DNA from: Mycolicibacterium iranicum | GTDB taxonomy: Bacteria > Actinomycetota > Actinomycetes > Mycobacteriales > Mycobacteriaceae | Direction: 5' to 3' | Length of the DNA: 64,000 nucleotides | Assembly: GCF_002101705.1 (NCBI RefSeq) | Contig: NZ_LQPC01000021.1 | Location: 1-64,000, forward strand | Part shown: positions 17,481 to 26,277 of the stretch, piece by piece | Position numbering within the stretch: the stretch's first letter is position 1 | How the letters are laid out: each line of letters begins with the position of its first letter | Translations under genes and position numbers: made by a program | Notes under the pieces: model-generated | Told to the model about the DNA's origin: nothing | Seen by the model: only the letters and a program-made list of their open reading frames with translations | Databases searched by the model: none

Positions 17481-18303
17481 CCAGAACCGCGCGGGTGTAC
17501 ATCAGCTGGAAGCCTCTGCGCTGCACGTTCTTCTGTGACGTCGAACCCGGTGCTGTGGTGACGACGGCGAGGTCGCAACCCGCTGCTGCCGCGTCGTCGA
17601 GGCGTGCCGCCAGAAGCGCGGCCTGGACACCTCGCCGCCGGGCCGACGGTACCGTCGCCGCACCTGTGAGTTGGGCGACGCCGTGGGTGATCCTCATGCC
17701 GCCGCCGCCGGCGACTGCATCGCCGCAATAGGCGAGGTAAGCCACGGCGCCGGCTTTTTCGAAGTCGCGTTCCGCCTTCGCGATGACGTCGCGGGGGAAC
17801 TCCTCGTGGCTGGCGACACCGACATCGTCAGGATGAGCGAACCCTTCGACGACGGCGTCGATCCAGGTGTCGATGTCGGCCGGACCACCTCGACGAACAC
17901 TGATCCCGCCGCTCGTGGCGCCCGCCGCCGAGGCGGGCAACGCCTGTCCGAGGACGTTCTCGAATCCGACCAGTCGGTAGCCGCGTGAAGTCAGAAGCGC
18001 CGCGACGTCCGGATCCGCGAGATTCGAAAGCTCCACCTGAATGTGGACACCAAGCTTCCCGAGAGTCTTTTCGACCTCGTCCAGAGTCGCAGGGTCAACG
18101 GCTCCGGCGAATCCGAGGCCGACGACCTTGTTCATCGGCGAGTCCGCATCTGCGGCGCAGGCGAACCCGCCGCCGATCGGCATCGTCACGCCCCATGCTC
18201 CGCGTGCTCGTGCCGCTTCGGTCGCGGCGACGATCAGTGCGGCTTCGGCAGCCTCGATGCGGCGGGCCACGTCGGTGCCACAGAACATTGGCGTCGCAGT
18301 CAC
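17455..18303 (-). CDS. GNAT-family N-acetyltransferase
   Basis: A 282-residue acetyltransferase. The C-terminal half holds the GNAT domain: acetyl-CoA loop VPSARRRGVQAALLAARL preceded by strand GVAQLTGAAT, and the final strand FQLMYTRAVLVKE. The N-terminal half resembles a degenerate GNAT repeat (VGLGFAGAVDPATL). Start GTG 18303 or ATG 18288. Substrate unknown. Confidence 0.8.
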   Translation of the reverse strand: MTATPMFCGTDVARRIEAAEAALIVAATEAARARGAWGVTMPIGGGFACAADADSPMNKVVGLGFAGAVDPATLDEVEKTLGKLGVHIQVELSNLADPDVAALLTSRGYRLVGFENVLGQALPASAAGATSGGISVRRGGPADIDTWIDAVVEGFAHPDDVGVASHEEFPRDVIAKAERDFEKAGAVAYLAYCGDAVAGGGGMRITHGVAQLTGAATVPSARRRGVQAALLAARLDDAAAAGCDLAVVTTAPGSTSQKNVQRRGFQLMYTRAVLVKELASPC

Positions 18304-18384
18304 GCGAACAATTGTGTTTCACGACGCCTCGATCGGAGAACCTATTTTCCATCCACCCACCGATGACGCTTGGAGGCTTCCGCC

Positions 18385-18540
18385 GTGGACCAGAACGACT
18401 CCCCACCCGCCACCCCGAAGGACGCCACTGAGAGCACCCAGGAGCAGCGCGAACTTCAGCAGAAGCTGGAACACACAGACGATGATCCGGACGCCCCAGC
18501 GCGGACCCAGACCTATCGTCAGATTCCGGACGAGGCCTGA
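18385..18540 (+). CDS. 51-residue hydrophilic protein
   Basis: A short gene: GTG start 9 nt after GGAGG (18372-18376), 52 codons with strong GC3 bias, ending TGA at 18540. The product is rich in Gln, Asp, Glu and Pro (QEQRELQQKLEHTDDDPDAP) with no membrane segment or Cys. Probably a small cytosolic, largely disordered mycobacterial protein; function unknown. Confidence 0.5.
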   Translation: MDQNDSPPATPKDATESTQEQRELQQKLEHTDDDPDAPARTQTYRQIPDEA

Positions 18541-19078
18541 CGAGGCCCAGCCTCAGCAAATTGTGATGTGCTGCACTAGCCTCGAATGCTCCCGTCGTCG
18601 ATGCACTTTCGTTTGCCGCAGCAGCCAGAATTTTTCCTAAGCAATAATTTCGCTTTACGGATAATTGATCTGCGACTTTCCGACGGCGACAGCAGTTCAC
18701 ACCTGTGAGGTCGCGGCGTTGACGAACCAGACTTTCGGGTCCTTTCCCAAAACGCCGACCGGTGTCGCCAGGCGCAAAATTATCTTTACAGTTAATAGCA
18801 GCCGAAGGACGCTTTACCCCGGAGCAGGTGCGTCGACGATGGTCGATTCGGTAGCCCCTCGGTGCCATCGTGACGTCGAGACACACATTGCGACTTCACT
18901 CGACACGTTCGACACAAACGGTCGTTTCATATTTGGTACCTAATCACATGATTGTCGTTCGTGATTATTGGCTCCGACTCTGCATCTTTTCGTCGCGCGG
19001 ATTTCATCGAACTGGCGCTAAGGTTCCGCTGTGCGGCGTACCGTATCGCCGTCAGCAAATCATCGAGGAGGGACGCGC
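18541..19078. other. AT-richer non-coding stretch
   Basis: About 540 bp noticeably poorer in GC than the rest, with runs such as aatttttcctaagcaataat. No frame here has both an RBS and mycobacterial codon bias. Possibly a regulatory region or a remnant of transferred DNA; nothing specific can be assigned. Confidence 0.5.
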
Positions 19079-19375
19079 ATGCGCGGCAGGATCATTTTCA
19101 CAGCGGGTGTCGCCGCTGCCGGGCTCGCTACGGCGCTGGCGGCACCGGCTCTCGCTCAGGACACCAACGAGGTCTTCATCTCCGCACTAGAGAGCCAGGG
19201 CATTCCGTTCTCCAGTGCCGAGAACGCCATCGAGCTGGCGCAAGCGGTGTGCGAATACGCGGCCGCCGGGCAGGACAAGACCCAGATTGCGATCGAGATC
19301 ATGGAGCCCGCGGGCTGGACACCCGAGCAGAGCGGCTTCTTCGTCGGCGCCGCGACGCAGTCCTACTGCCCGTAG
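19079..19375 (+). CDS. DUF732 secreted protein
   Basis: A 98-residue protein with a signal peptide (cut near ALAQDT) and the DUF732 pattern: FISALESQGIPFSSAENAIE, one Cys in QAVCEYA and one in TQSYCP at the C-terminus. Strong RBS GAGGAGGGA before the ATG. Similar in plan to the 9419 gene. Function unknown; expected extracytoplasmic. Confidence 0.83.
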   Translation: MRGRIIFTAGVAAAGLATALAAPALAQDTNEVFISALESQGIPFSSAENAIELAQAVCEYAAAGQDKTQIAIEIMEPAGWTPEQSGFFVGAATQSYCP

Positions 19376-19399
19376 GAATCTCACGAGGCACACGACGGT

Positions 19400-19447
19400 A
19401 CGACCCCGCAGACGGACGCTGACGTCGGCGGGGTCGTGCCGATCCCA
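19400..19447 (+). terminator. Hairpin after the DUF732 gene
   Basis: The 10-bp arms ACGACCCCGC (19400-19409) and GCGGGGTCGT (19438-19447) lie 25 nt after the stop; no U-tract. Confidence 0.45.
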
Positions 19448-19504
19448 TCCGGCGGCGAAGATGCGCGCCGCTTTTGAGAAATGACGGCCGGCTGGCCGGA
19501 CCCG

Positions 19505-19927
19505 TCAGACCCGCAAAGCGGTGAACGGTTCAAAAGGCAGGATTCGCAAGACAAACCACACGACGACGACGCCGAGTGTCACGGACGCGGCCAACCGGTG
19601 GTGTTGCCAGGAGCTTATGTGGCGGTCGACGATACGACTGTAGGTCCACATGGCGAACGCCACCAGGAGAAAGCCCAGCGCCACGATCGCAAGGGCATTG
19701 AAGCGCACCGCGGACATGACGTCGCCGTGAAGTAGCGAATAGATCGCGCGCAACGTCCCGCATCCGGGACAGTCAATGCCGAGAAGGGATTTCGTCGGAC
19801 ACGTCGGGAGTATTCCGCCAGGGGTCGTAGGATCCGCGACCCACACCAAGACACACACACCTGCCGCCGCAGCGCCCACGAGGAGTGGGCCACCGAGGCG
19901 AGCAGGGGCGGATGTACTGACCGGCAA
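19505..19927 (-). CDS. DUF2752 membrane protein
   Basis: A protein of about 140 residues with three hydrophobic helices and the DUF2752 signature CPTKSLLGIDCPGCGTLRA, whose paired Cys (C-P-G-C) and downstream LLHGD are family hallmarks. The start is uncertain: a TTG at 19927 lies 5 nt after the stop of the upstream CD225-type gene. The two genes look like an operon. Biochemical role unknown. Confidence 0.78.
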   Translation of the reverse strand: MPVSTSAPARLGGPLLVGAAAAGVCVLVWVADPTTPGGILPTCPTKSLLGIDCPGCGTLRAIYSLLHGDVMSAVRFNALAIVALGFLLVAFAMWTYSRIVDRHISSWQHHRLAASVTLGVVVVWFVLRILPFEPFTALRV

Positions 19928-19932
19928 GGCGA

Positions 19933-20280
19933 TCAGTACGACGTCGAGGTATCGAAGTCCATGCTGAGGGCGCCGACGGCGATCAAGATGCCGTAGATGA
20001 TGACGAAGATGACCCAGGCGACCACGCTCCAGATGGCCCACTTCTTCGCTGCCGCAGCCGAAGCCTGCGCCTCTGCGTAACGGCCCTGCGCCCAGAGACC
20101 GTTCACCTGAGCGGCTTTGACGATCGACACGATACCGAACGGCAGACAGCAGAAGATCGTCGTCAGGATGCCCAGAACCAGGTTGTTGCTCGGCTGGGGG
20201 CCTGCTGGTTGCGGAGGGGGCATCCCACCGCCACCGGGAGGAGGCGGTGGGGGGTAGTTACCGGGCGGCGGTTGCGTCAT
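19933..20280 (-). CDS. CD225/dispanin-domain membrane protein
   Basis: A 115-residue protein with a Pro/Gly-rich N-terminus and the CD225 core: LVLGILTTIFCCLPFGIVSI (first helix), AAQVNGLWAQGRYAEAQASA, and a second helix. The ATG at 20280 follows GAGGAG. CD225 proteins are interferon-induced transmembrane-like and sit in membranes; bacterial roles are unknown. It is immediately upstream of the DUF2752 gene. Confidence 0.85.
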   Translation of the reverse strand: MTQPPPGNYPPPPPPGGGGMPPPQPAGPQPSNNLVLGILTTIFCCLPFGIVSIVKAAQVNGLWAQGRYAEAQASAAAAKKWAIWSVVAWVIFVIIYGILIAVGALSMDFDTSTSY

Positions 20281-20483
20281 GTCGAATCTCCTCAAAGACC
20301 AAGTAGTAGCTCAAAAAAGCGAGCTAAGGGTACCCGACAAGATCAGCACAGGAGTGGCAAATCCGCAGTGTTCAGAGATTTTTCCCGAGTATTCACTCGG
20401 CAGACGAGCTCACCTGGGTGATCCTCGTCGGTTCACCGACGTCTAGGTAGCCCGCAGGAGCCGAACCAGCAACGCACTCAACG

Positions 20484-21821
20484 CTACTCGCGATCGTTGC
20501 CGCCCCTCTGGTTCGGATCCTGTTCCGCCGGCATTCGTTTGCGCAGGCTGTCGTAGATCGGTACCGACCCCAGAGCCCGAGCAGTCAGGAGGGCCGACAC
20601 CGTGGCTGCGACAGCCGGAATCGCCACCGATGTCGTCGCCGTCATCTCGATAACGATGGCGATTCCGGTCAGCGGAGCTCGGACCGAAGCGCCGAAAAAC
20701 GCTGTCATACCGACGATCGCCATCGGAATCGCCAGGAAGGTCGTGTCGTCGGGCCACACCGCGGCGAAGCCTCCGGTGAAGACGAAACCCCATAACGCGC
20801 CGAGTGCCAACAGCGGGGCGAACAGTCCGCCCGGCACCGCCGCCGAATAGCTCAGCGGACCACTGAAGAACCGCGCCGCAAGCAATCCCACCGCCGTCCA
20901 CAGCACGAACTGATGTCCATCGAGGATCATCTGCGTAAGGGCGTCCCCGTCGCCCACCGTCAGCGGTGCCACACACAGCGCCGCGCCTATCACGGCCCCG
21001 ATCGCCGTCGCCTTCAGCGGCGCTGGGATCTTCGGCAGCGCGGCGACATGGTCGCCCAGCCACAGCACCACAACGTTGTAGCCGGCACCGAGGACGCCGG
21101 TGAGCACCCCGAAGACGACGAAGAGCGGGAGCCACGCCAGCTCCGGTGCGGCAACGCGACCCACCTCGAAATCGGGATGATTGCCCAGCAGGAGGCGAGA
21201 TACGACGATCGCGGCCGTGGCGGCGAGAACGGTGGGCAGCACGATGCGCAGCCGCAGCGACTTCGTCACCTCTTCGAGCGTGAACAGCACCCCGGCTATC
21301 GGGGCATTGAACGCGACGGCAAGACCCGCGCCCGCGAGCGCGACCTCGACTGAGCGCGCATCGCGGTCGTGCATCCTGGCTCGCCGCGCCGCCTCGGCGC
21401 CGACTGCAGCCCCCATGTGGACCGTCGGCCCTTCCCGTCCCAGGACCAGACCCGCGCCGATCGCCAGCACACCACCGACGAACCGCGCCGGGAGCACACT
21501 GATCCGCGGCGGACGTGCTTCACCGAGGAAGACGGCCTCGACATGCGGGATGCCGCTGCCCACAGCCTGGGGTTCCCACCGCACCAACAGGGCCGCGATG
21601 GTCGCGCAGATGGCTGCTGCGGCGATCGGGATCAGCCAGCCCGGTCCGGGCAGTCGCAGGGCCCATTCGACGAGGTCGGCGCGCACGCCCTCGGCTGCTT
21701 GGAGGCACCAGCGGAAGGCGGCGCCGACGACACCGAAGACAGACCCCGCAACAGTGGCAGCGAGGCAGACGAGCGCGGTGGCGCGCAGACGACCTCCGTC
21801 ACTACCGTGGCGAACAGGCAC
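20484..21821 (-). CDS. ClC-family chloride channel/antiporter
   Basis: A 445-residue ClC protein. The anion filter motifs are GSGIPHVE, GREGPTVHMG (with the gating Glu) and GGLFAPLLALGALWG. The internal Glu in FTLEEVTKSL matches the proton-pathway Glu of H+/Cl- exchangers, so an antiporter is more likely than a channel. No CBS domains are present. It has its own promoter region and no coupled neighbours. Confidence 0.9.
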   Translation of the reverse strand: MPVRHGSDGGRLRATALVCLAATVAGSVFGVVGAAFRWCLQAAEGVRADLVEWALRLPGPGWLIPIAAAAICATIAALLVRWEPQAVGSGIPHVEAVFLGEARPPRISVLPARFVGGVLAIGAGLVLGREGPTVHMGAAVGAEAARRARMHDRDARSVEVALAGAGLAVAFNAPIAGVLFTLEEVTKSLRLRIVLPTVLAATAAIVVSRLLLGNHPDFEVGRVAAPELAWLPLFVVFGVLTGVLGAGYNVVVLWLGDHVAALPKIPAPLKATAIGAVIGAALCVAPLTVGDGDALTQMILDGHQFVLWTAVGLLAARFFSGPLSYSAAVPGGLFAPLLALGALWGFVFTGGFAAVWPDDTTFLAIPMAIVGMTAFFGASVRAPLTGIAIVIEMTATTSVAIPAVAATVSALLTARALGSVPIYDSLRKRMPAEQDPNQRGGNDRE

Positions 21822-21910
21822 GGGTTGTCGTTCTCCTTCACCACTGGACGGCCGGGCCTACAGTCTGGCGCATCAGTGAACCGTCGTGTCCGAGCATCGG
21901 AGGCCTAACC

Positions 21911-22693
21911 GTGAACAGCACACCACCGGGCCCGGAACCGGACTATCCGCAGATGGCGGCGACCCGCGGACGCATCGAGCCGGTCCCGCGCCGGGTCAGG
22001 GGGTTCCTCGGTCACCAACTGGTGTTCGACACCACGTCGGCGCGCTACGTCTGGGAGGTTCCGTACTACCCGCAGTACTACGTCCCCGTGGCCGACGTCG
22101 TGCCCGGCCTGCTGCGCGACGAGGGTCATCCGCAACGGGTCCAGTTCGGCCCGTCGCGCACGTTCTCGTTGGTCGGTGCCGGCGGCACGGCGACATCGGC
22201 GGCACGGGTATTCGACGCGGGTGACAGCCCGGTGGCCGGCTTGGTGAAGTTCGAGTGGAATGCGCTGAGCTGGTTCGAAGAGGACGAGCCGATCTACGGG
22301 CATCCGCGCAATCCCTACGCGCGCGTCGATGCGCTGCGCTCACACCGCCATGTCACCGTCACGCTCGACGGGGTCACCCTCGCCGACACCCACAGCCCCG
22401 TCATGGTCTTCGAAACCGGTTTGCCGACAAGGTATTACATCGATCGCACCGACGTCGCGTTCGAACACCTGCTGCCGACCGACACACAGACCCTCTGCCC
22501 TTACAAGGGAGTGACGTCGCAGTATTGGTCGGTACGGGTCGATGACACGGTGCATCAGGACCTCGCCTGGACGTACGAGACGCCGCTGCTGGCGGTCGCT
22601 CCGATCGCCAACCTGGTCGCGTTCTACAACGAGAAGGTCGACATCACCGTCGACGGCGTCGAGGCGGGCCGGCCCAGGACCCACTTCGGCTAA
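21911..22693 (+). CDS. DUF427 protein
   Basis: A 260-residue protein with the DUF427 pattern, including the C-terminal half DVAFEHLLPTDTQTLCPYKG followed by YWSVRVDD and the end segment VAFYNEKVDITVDG. The N-terminal half has an earlier copy of the fold (FDTTSARYVWEVPYYPQYYV), so two related lobes are likely. GTG start preceded by GGAGGCC. Function unknown. It overlaps the next gene tail-to-tail by 4 bp. Confidence 0.83.
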   Translation: MNSTPPGPEPDYPQMAATRGRIEPVPRRVRGFLGHQLVFDTTSARYVWEVPYYPQYYVPVADVVPGLLRDEGHPQRVQFGPSRTFSLVGAGGTATSAARVFDAGDSPVAGLVKFEWNALSWFEEDEPIYGHPRNPYARVDALRSHRHVTVTLDGVTLADTHSPVMVFETGLPTRYYIDRTDVAFEHLLPTDTQTLCPYKGVTSQYWSVRVDDTVHQDLAWTYETPLLAVAPIANLVAFYNEKVDITVDGVEAGRPRTHFG

Positions 22694-23001
22694 CGGCGAT
22701 CGGTGATGTCGGCGTATTCGGGGTGTTTGTCGATGTACTCGGCGACCATCCAGCAGGTCGGGACGATGCGAAGCCCTTCGGCGCGCGTGGCGCGCAGCGC
22801 TTCGGCGACGAGAATGGTAGCCAGGCCGCGACCCTGGAATTCGGGGTTCACCTCGGTGTGCGGGAAGACCCGTCTGCCGTCACCGTCGTGGAAATCGGCG
22901 AGGCCGACGGTGCGACCCTCGACCGCGATGACGAATCGCCCCGGTTCTCGCGACACGGTCGTCGCGGCACCTGTGCGGTCAGGAGGCGTCTGAGAGCTCA
23001 T
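22690..23001 (-). CDS. Small GNAT-like N-acetyltransferase (COG2388 type)
   Basis: A protein of about 103 residues with the short GNAT fold: AVEGRTVGLADFHDGDGRRV, HTEVNPEFQGRGLATILVAE as the acetyl-CoA loop, then IVPTCWMVAEYIDKHPEYAD. A GTG immediately upstream (23004) is an alternative start. The C-terminal CWMVAEYI motif is typical for this class. Substrate unknown. Confidence 0.83.
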   Translation of the reverse strand: MSSQTPPDRTGAATTVSREPGRFVIAVEGRTVGLADFHDGDGRRVFPHTEVNPEFQGRGLATILVAEALRATRAEGLRIVPTCWMVAEYIDKHPEYADITDRR

Positions 23002-23264
23002 CACCCCACGATAGATGTGTCGTGATCCCGAATGAAAAGCCTTCGTGGGTAAGTCGTTACTGCTTGTAGAACTTGTACCAGGCAGTGATGTAGATGCCCA
23101 TGGCCGATACGAGCGCGATGAGAACCCGCGCTGTCAGGAATCTAGCGCCACCACCACGTATTTCCGCGCAACCAGCAGACCGCCGCGTCCGGCAATCTTG
23201 CCTTGGGCAATCGAGTGGTCGCGCGGACACCAGCGGCGGCGGTGACCTGAGATGCCACCCGGGA

Positions 23265-23648
23265 TCACGCGTTGGATCGGCTCGTCCGAGAGGCGGCGCG
23301 TTCGGCGGTGACGAGGTCGACGACATCTCCGACATCGACGGTGACGATGTCGTCGTGCTGCGGCGCGGTGAAGGGCAGGCGTAACAGACCGTAGAAGTCG
23401 CCGGTGTCGACGAAGGTATGCGCCCGGGCGAACAGCGGGTGCACGTCGAATACCCGCACCCGCAGCTTCTCCCGTCTGAGTCTGCCCAACTCCCTCCCTG
23501 ATTCGGGATCGGTGATCACCGGACCGGTTCGGGAGTAGACGGCGAAGACCATGCCCGGCGTGACTCCTGATTCGGCGCCGCGATTGATGACGAGCGTGTA
23601 GTCGTCTTCGATCATGGCGACCTGTCCGGACATCGTTTGCTTCGTCAC
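23265..23648 (-). CDS. Protein with FlgT-C-like domain, function unknown
   Basis: A 127-residue protein whose N-terminal part GQVAMIEDDYTLVINRGAES and GVTPGMVFAVYSRTGPV resembles the small beta domain at the C-terminus of FlgT-like proteins. It is cytosolic by sequence. It overlaps the upstream membrane-protein gene by ATGA, so the two are translationally coupled. No flagellar genes are present; the domain is probably used elsewhere. Confidence 0.65.
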   Translation of the reverse strand: MTKQTMSGQVAMIEDDYTLVINRGAESGVTPGMVFAVYSRTGPVITDPESGRELGRLRREKLRVRVFDVHPLFARAHTFVDTGDFYGLLRLPFTAPQHDDIVTVDVGDVVDLVTAERAASRTSRSNA

Positions 23649-24379
23649 GAAGCCGCCCGCGAGGCGCTTTCCGGTGTCAGCGATTTCGAGATCTGCCCGG
23701 GTTGAATGCGCGGCCGCAGACCGTAGTCGTCAACCGACACCGGTTCGTCGATGTGCTCGGCTGCGCCGTGTTCGGTGCCGAGCGCGAGCTCGGTGGCCGT
23801 CTTCGCCTGGAACAGTGCGATCACGGCCTGCTGATGGCGCTCCGTGCCGAACGAGTTGAGGGCCAGGGTCAGCTTGGTGTCGACGTAGGCGATCGAGCGC
23901 TGGAGTTCAGACGGTTCAGCCGAGTTCGGCTGTACGGCTGGGCGTTCGGCGCCATTCCTGGTGAACCAGCGGTGACCGAGTGCGCCGACGGCGACGGAGG
24001 ACACGGGGACAACCACGATGGCGCACATCAGGCCGGCAGTTCCCGATAGCGCGATCGAACCCACGACTCCCAGCAGCACAAGAAGCGCGAGGACGACGAG
24101 CACCCGCAGCGCGACGGGCACTGCGCCGATCGCGCGCCACATCGCGGCGGCGACGCGTGCGCCATAGCGCGCCGTCTCGGCCAGCGCCGCACCCAGGCCG
24201 GCCACGGCCCGTGCCACGCCCCGACCCAACTCGTCGACCTGGTTGCGGCTGATGGTCGGCATCGACCACGACCGCGTGGGTGTAGCGGCGGGTGTGGCCT
24301 GCGGCGGTGACGCCGCCGATGCGTCACCGACGGCGAGGGGATCCTTGTCCGGGTTCATCACATTGGCATCAGAAACCAC
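23645..24379 (-). CDS. Membrane protein with two adjacent helices
   Basis: A 244-residue protein: a disordered N-terminus, an Ala-rich amphipathic helix (ELGRGVARAVAGLGAALAET), two transmembrane helices (about residues 91-136), then a soluble helical tail that contains RHQQAVIALFQAKTATELAL. The start could also be ATG 24358. It forms a coupled pair with the FlgT-C-like gene; family not recognised. Confidence 0.7.
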   Translation of the reverse strand: MVSDANVMNPDKDPLAVGDASAASPPQATPAATPTRSWSMPTISRNQVDELGRGVARAVAGLGAALAETARYGARVAAAMWRAIGAVPVALRVLVVLALLVLLGVVGSIALSGTAGLMCAIVVVPVSSVAVGALGHRWFTRNGAERPAVQPNSAEPSELQRSIAYVDTKLTLALNSFGTERHQQAVIALFQAKTATELALGTEHGAAEHIDEPVSVDDYGLRPRIQPGQISKSLTPESASRAAS

Positions 24380-24436
24380 ATGCGTATCATCGCCGAGATT
24401 TGAGCATCCGGTGTCCTGGCGCGCCGCGGAGTGAGC

Positions 24437-24598
24437 TCACAACCGATACATCTCCCGGGCCATCGCAGCGTGCTCGAAGTAGTCCGGCCGACGACGAGCG
24501 CTGCGCCTTCGCTCTGGCCGGACTCGACGGAGCCACTTCCACCTGCCGCGTTGACGCGCGGCGGCGGTGCCGAACATGACCTCCGCGACGCTGATCAT
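24437..24598 (-). CDS. Possible 53-residue basic protein
   Basis: A short frame with good codon bias starting at ATG 24598: very Arg-rich (RRVRPERRRSARRRPDYFEH) and ending AAMAREMYRL. No RBS is visible, so this is weak. The rest of the 24380-24833 gap shows nothing convincing. Confidence 0.28.
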   Translation of the reverse strand: MISVAEVMFGTAAARQRGRWKWLRRVRPERRRSARRRPDYFEHAAMAREMYRL

Positions 24599-24833
24599 CG
24601 GAAGATCGTCCGAGAGGCAACCCTGTGCGCTCTGCGCTGAGTGGACGCTTGATGGCAATGTGCACGTGACTTTGTTCATGCCGATCAGCGTCGCCGATCA
24701 CGTACCGACGCACGTGGAGCGAGCATGGAGATCGCGTGGAGATTCGCGGCACTCACATCAGATGTTGGTGCGCACCTCGAGGTCACCACGATGCGGTCAA
24801 CTCGCCCTCGAGTCGGCGTCCTAGGCGTCCGGC

Positions 24834-25727
24834 TCAGACCGTGGAGGGGACTGCCCGTCGGCGCATCCAACGCTCCGCAACGTCGGAGGGCAGAAATGCC
24901 AGGTACAGCAGCATCATCGCGGGTGAGAAGAAGCCGACCGCGATGGTGACCATGATCGTGAGGTGCAGCGCCACTCCGAGGGCGACCACGGTTGGCCGAA
25001 ATCGTCGTTTCCAGATGCAGATTCCTAACAGGACTTCCCCCACCAGAACCACCCAGGTACCAGCGTTCATCAGGGCCGGACTTTCCAAGATCGCTCGCGG
25101 CAGGGCCATGATCACCATGTCTTCGAGGCGCAGGGCGTAGGACACGGCGGTGCCGGCGGTCCACTTCTCCCCCGTCATGCGGGCGACGAAGGTCGCAAGG
25201 TAGACCACCGTGAGTTGAATCTGCAACAGACGCAACGGCCATGGTGCACGGGTCTGCGCCGACCAGAACGAGCCGGTTCGGCGTCGTTCGTCGAGCGATA
25301 GCGCGGCACCGGACGGAGCGAGGGCGATCACGAAAGCTTCTACACGCAGGAGGACGTCTCCGGCATTGAAAACCAACGGGTTTCGGTACTGAAACGAGAG
25401 GACGAGGACGAAGACGAGCACAGCGGCGACGCGACTGTGCCAGCCGACGGTCAGTGCGATCGCGGCCAGAAGCAACACAATCCACGCGAGGACCGCGCGA
25501 CCGTCCACACCGTGCTGGAGAACCCCCCACTCGAACGGATCGCTTCTCGGTCGAGCAAGCACTCCGCCCGAGGTGAAGAAGGTGTCGAGATCAGGGAACA
25601 GCGACAGCCCCCAGGCCACCACGATGAGGCCGAATCCGAAGCGGACCATGCCGAGGACGAACAGCGGTTCGGGTCGAAACCAGAAGGTGCGCCATCTGTT
25701 TCTGGCCCCGTCAGCCCCGAGCTTCAT
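24834..25727 (-). CDS. HTTM-domain membrane protein (vitamin-K-carboxylase-like)
   Basis: A 297-residue protein with about six helices and the HTTM pattern: an N-terminal segment LFVLGMVRFGFGLIVVAWGL, the loop FQYRNPLVFNAGDVLLRVEA, and the later helix HLTIMVTIAVGFFSPAMMLL. HTTM domains are the membrane core of gamma-glutamyl carboxylase relatives; bacterial substrates are largely unknown. Start at ATG 25727, 10 nt after the stop of the upstream gene. Confidence 0.82.
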   Translation of the reverse strand: MKLGADGARNRWRTFWFRPEPLFVLGMVRFGFGLIVVAWGLSLFPDLDTFFTSGGVLARPRSDPFEWGVLQHGVDGRAVLAWIVLLLAAIALTVGWHSRVAAVLVFVLVLSFQYRNPLVFNAGDVLLRVEAFVIALAPSGAALSLDERRRTGSFWSAQTRAPWPLRLLQIQLTVVYLATFVARMTGEKWTAGTAVSYALRLEDMVIMALPRAILESPALMNAGTWVVLVGEVLLGICIWKRRFRPTVVALGVALHLTIMVTIAVGFFSPAMMLLYLAFLPSDVAERWMRRRAVPSTV

Positions 25728-25737
25728 CGCTGGGCCA

Positions 25738-26277
25738 TCACGGAGCGCGCACGTCGGTGCGGTACAGCGTGCGGACCGTGGCGTCCACGGGTCGATCATC
25801 ACCGGGCGGGCGCAGGAGTTGGCTGCGCACGAGGACCGCGACGTGTACGGGGTGCTCGCCCGGCGCCGCCAGTTCGCGGACCACCCACTGCGCGAACGCA
25901 GGCACCGCATCCTTGTCGCGGATGAGCTGTTCTTTCAGCTTCTGCCAGCGGTACCACGTGAACGTCGTGATCACGGGATCGTCGCGGCGTGAGGTCCACA
26001 TCCGATCGCTCCCGTCATCCATCGTGACCCGAACCTCGAGCTCTTCCAGCACGGAGATCGGATCGGGCGCGTACATACTCCATTTTTGTTGCAGGCCAGT
26101 CGATTCCGCGACCGGGAACAGCGCTTTGACTAGGCTCCGCTTGAGATGGGAATCCGGCAGATTCCAGGCCGCCGCGATCAACACCACGACACAGACCAGG
26201 ACACTGATCAGGCATTCGCCGACCGCACACCGCTCAAAACGCACCCCGAGCGCCGTCAGCGCTGCTCTCAACCCCAT
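25738..26277 (-). CDS. HTTM-associated membrane-anchored protein
   Basis: A 179-residue protein with one N-terminal helix (about 20-38) and a soluble extracytoplasmic domain containing the hallmark KWSMYAPDP, found in proteins encoded beside HTTM genes. Its start overlaps the end of the minisatellite protein gene by 10 nt and its stop lies 10 nt before the HTTM start, so three genes are probably co-translated. The function is presumably to assist the HTTM protein. Confidence 0.72.
   Translation of the reverse strand: MGLRAALTALGVRFERCAVGECLISVLVCVVVLIAAAWNLPDSHLKRSLVKALFPVAESTGLQQKWSMYAPDPISVLEELEVRVTMDDGSDRMWTSRRDDPVITTFTWYRWQKLKEQLIRDKDAVPAFAQWVVRELAAPGEHPVHVAVLVRSQLLRPPGDDRPVDATVRTLYRTDVRAP

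Noticed and set aside
18724-18755. Possible DosR box in the 18.5-19.1 kb gap (TTTGGGAAAGGACCC on the minus strand)
   Set aside because: It lacks the GGGAC core and the expected spacing, and is far from any gene start.
18665-18943. 92-codon plus-strand frame in the AT-richer gap
   Set aside because: Codon use is unlike the neighbours, there is no RBS and no domain; treated as non-coding.
23057-23335. Minus-strand frame ending in a hydrophobic helix (VLIALVSAMGIYITAWYKF)
   Set aside because: No RBS or plausible start, overlaps the neighbouring gene, and the upstream part has no coding character. A short real peptide cannot be excluded but is not supported.
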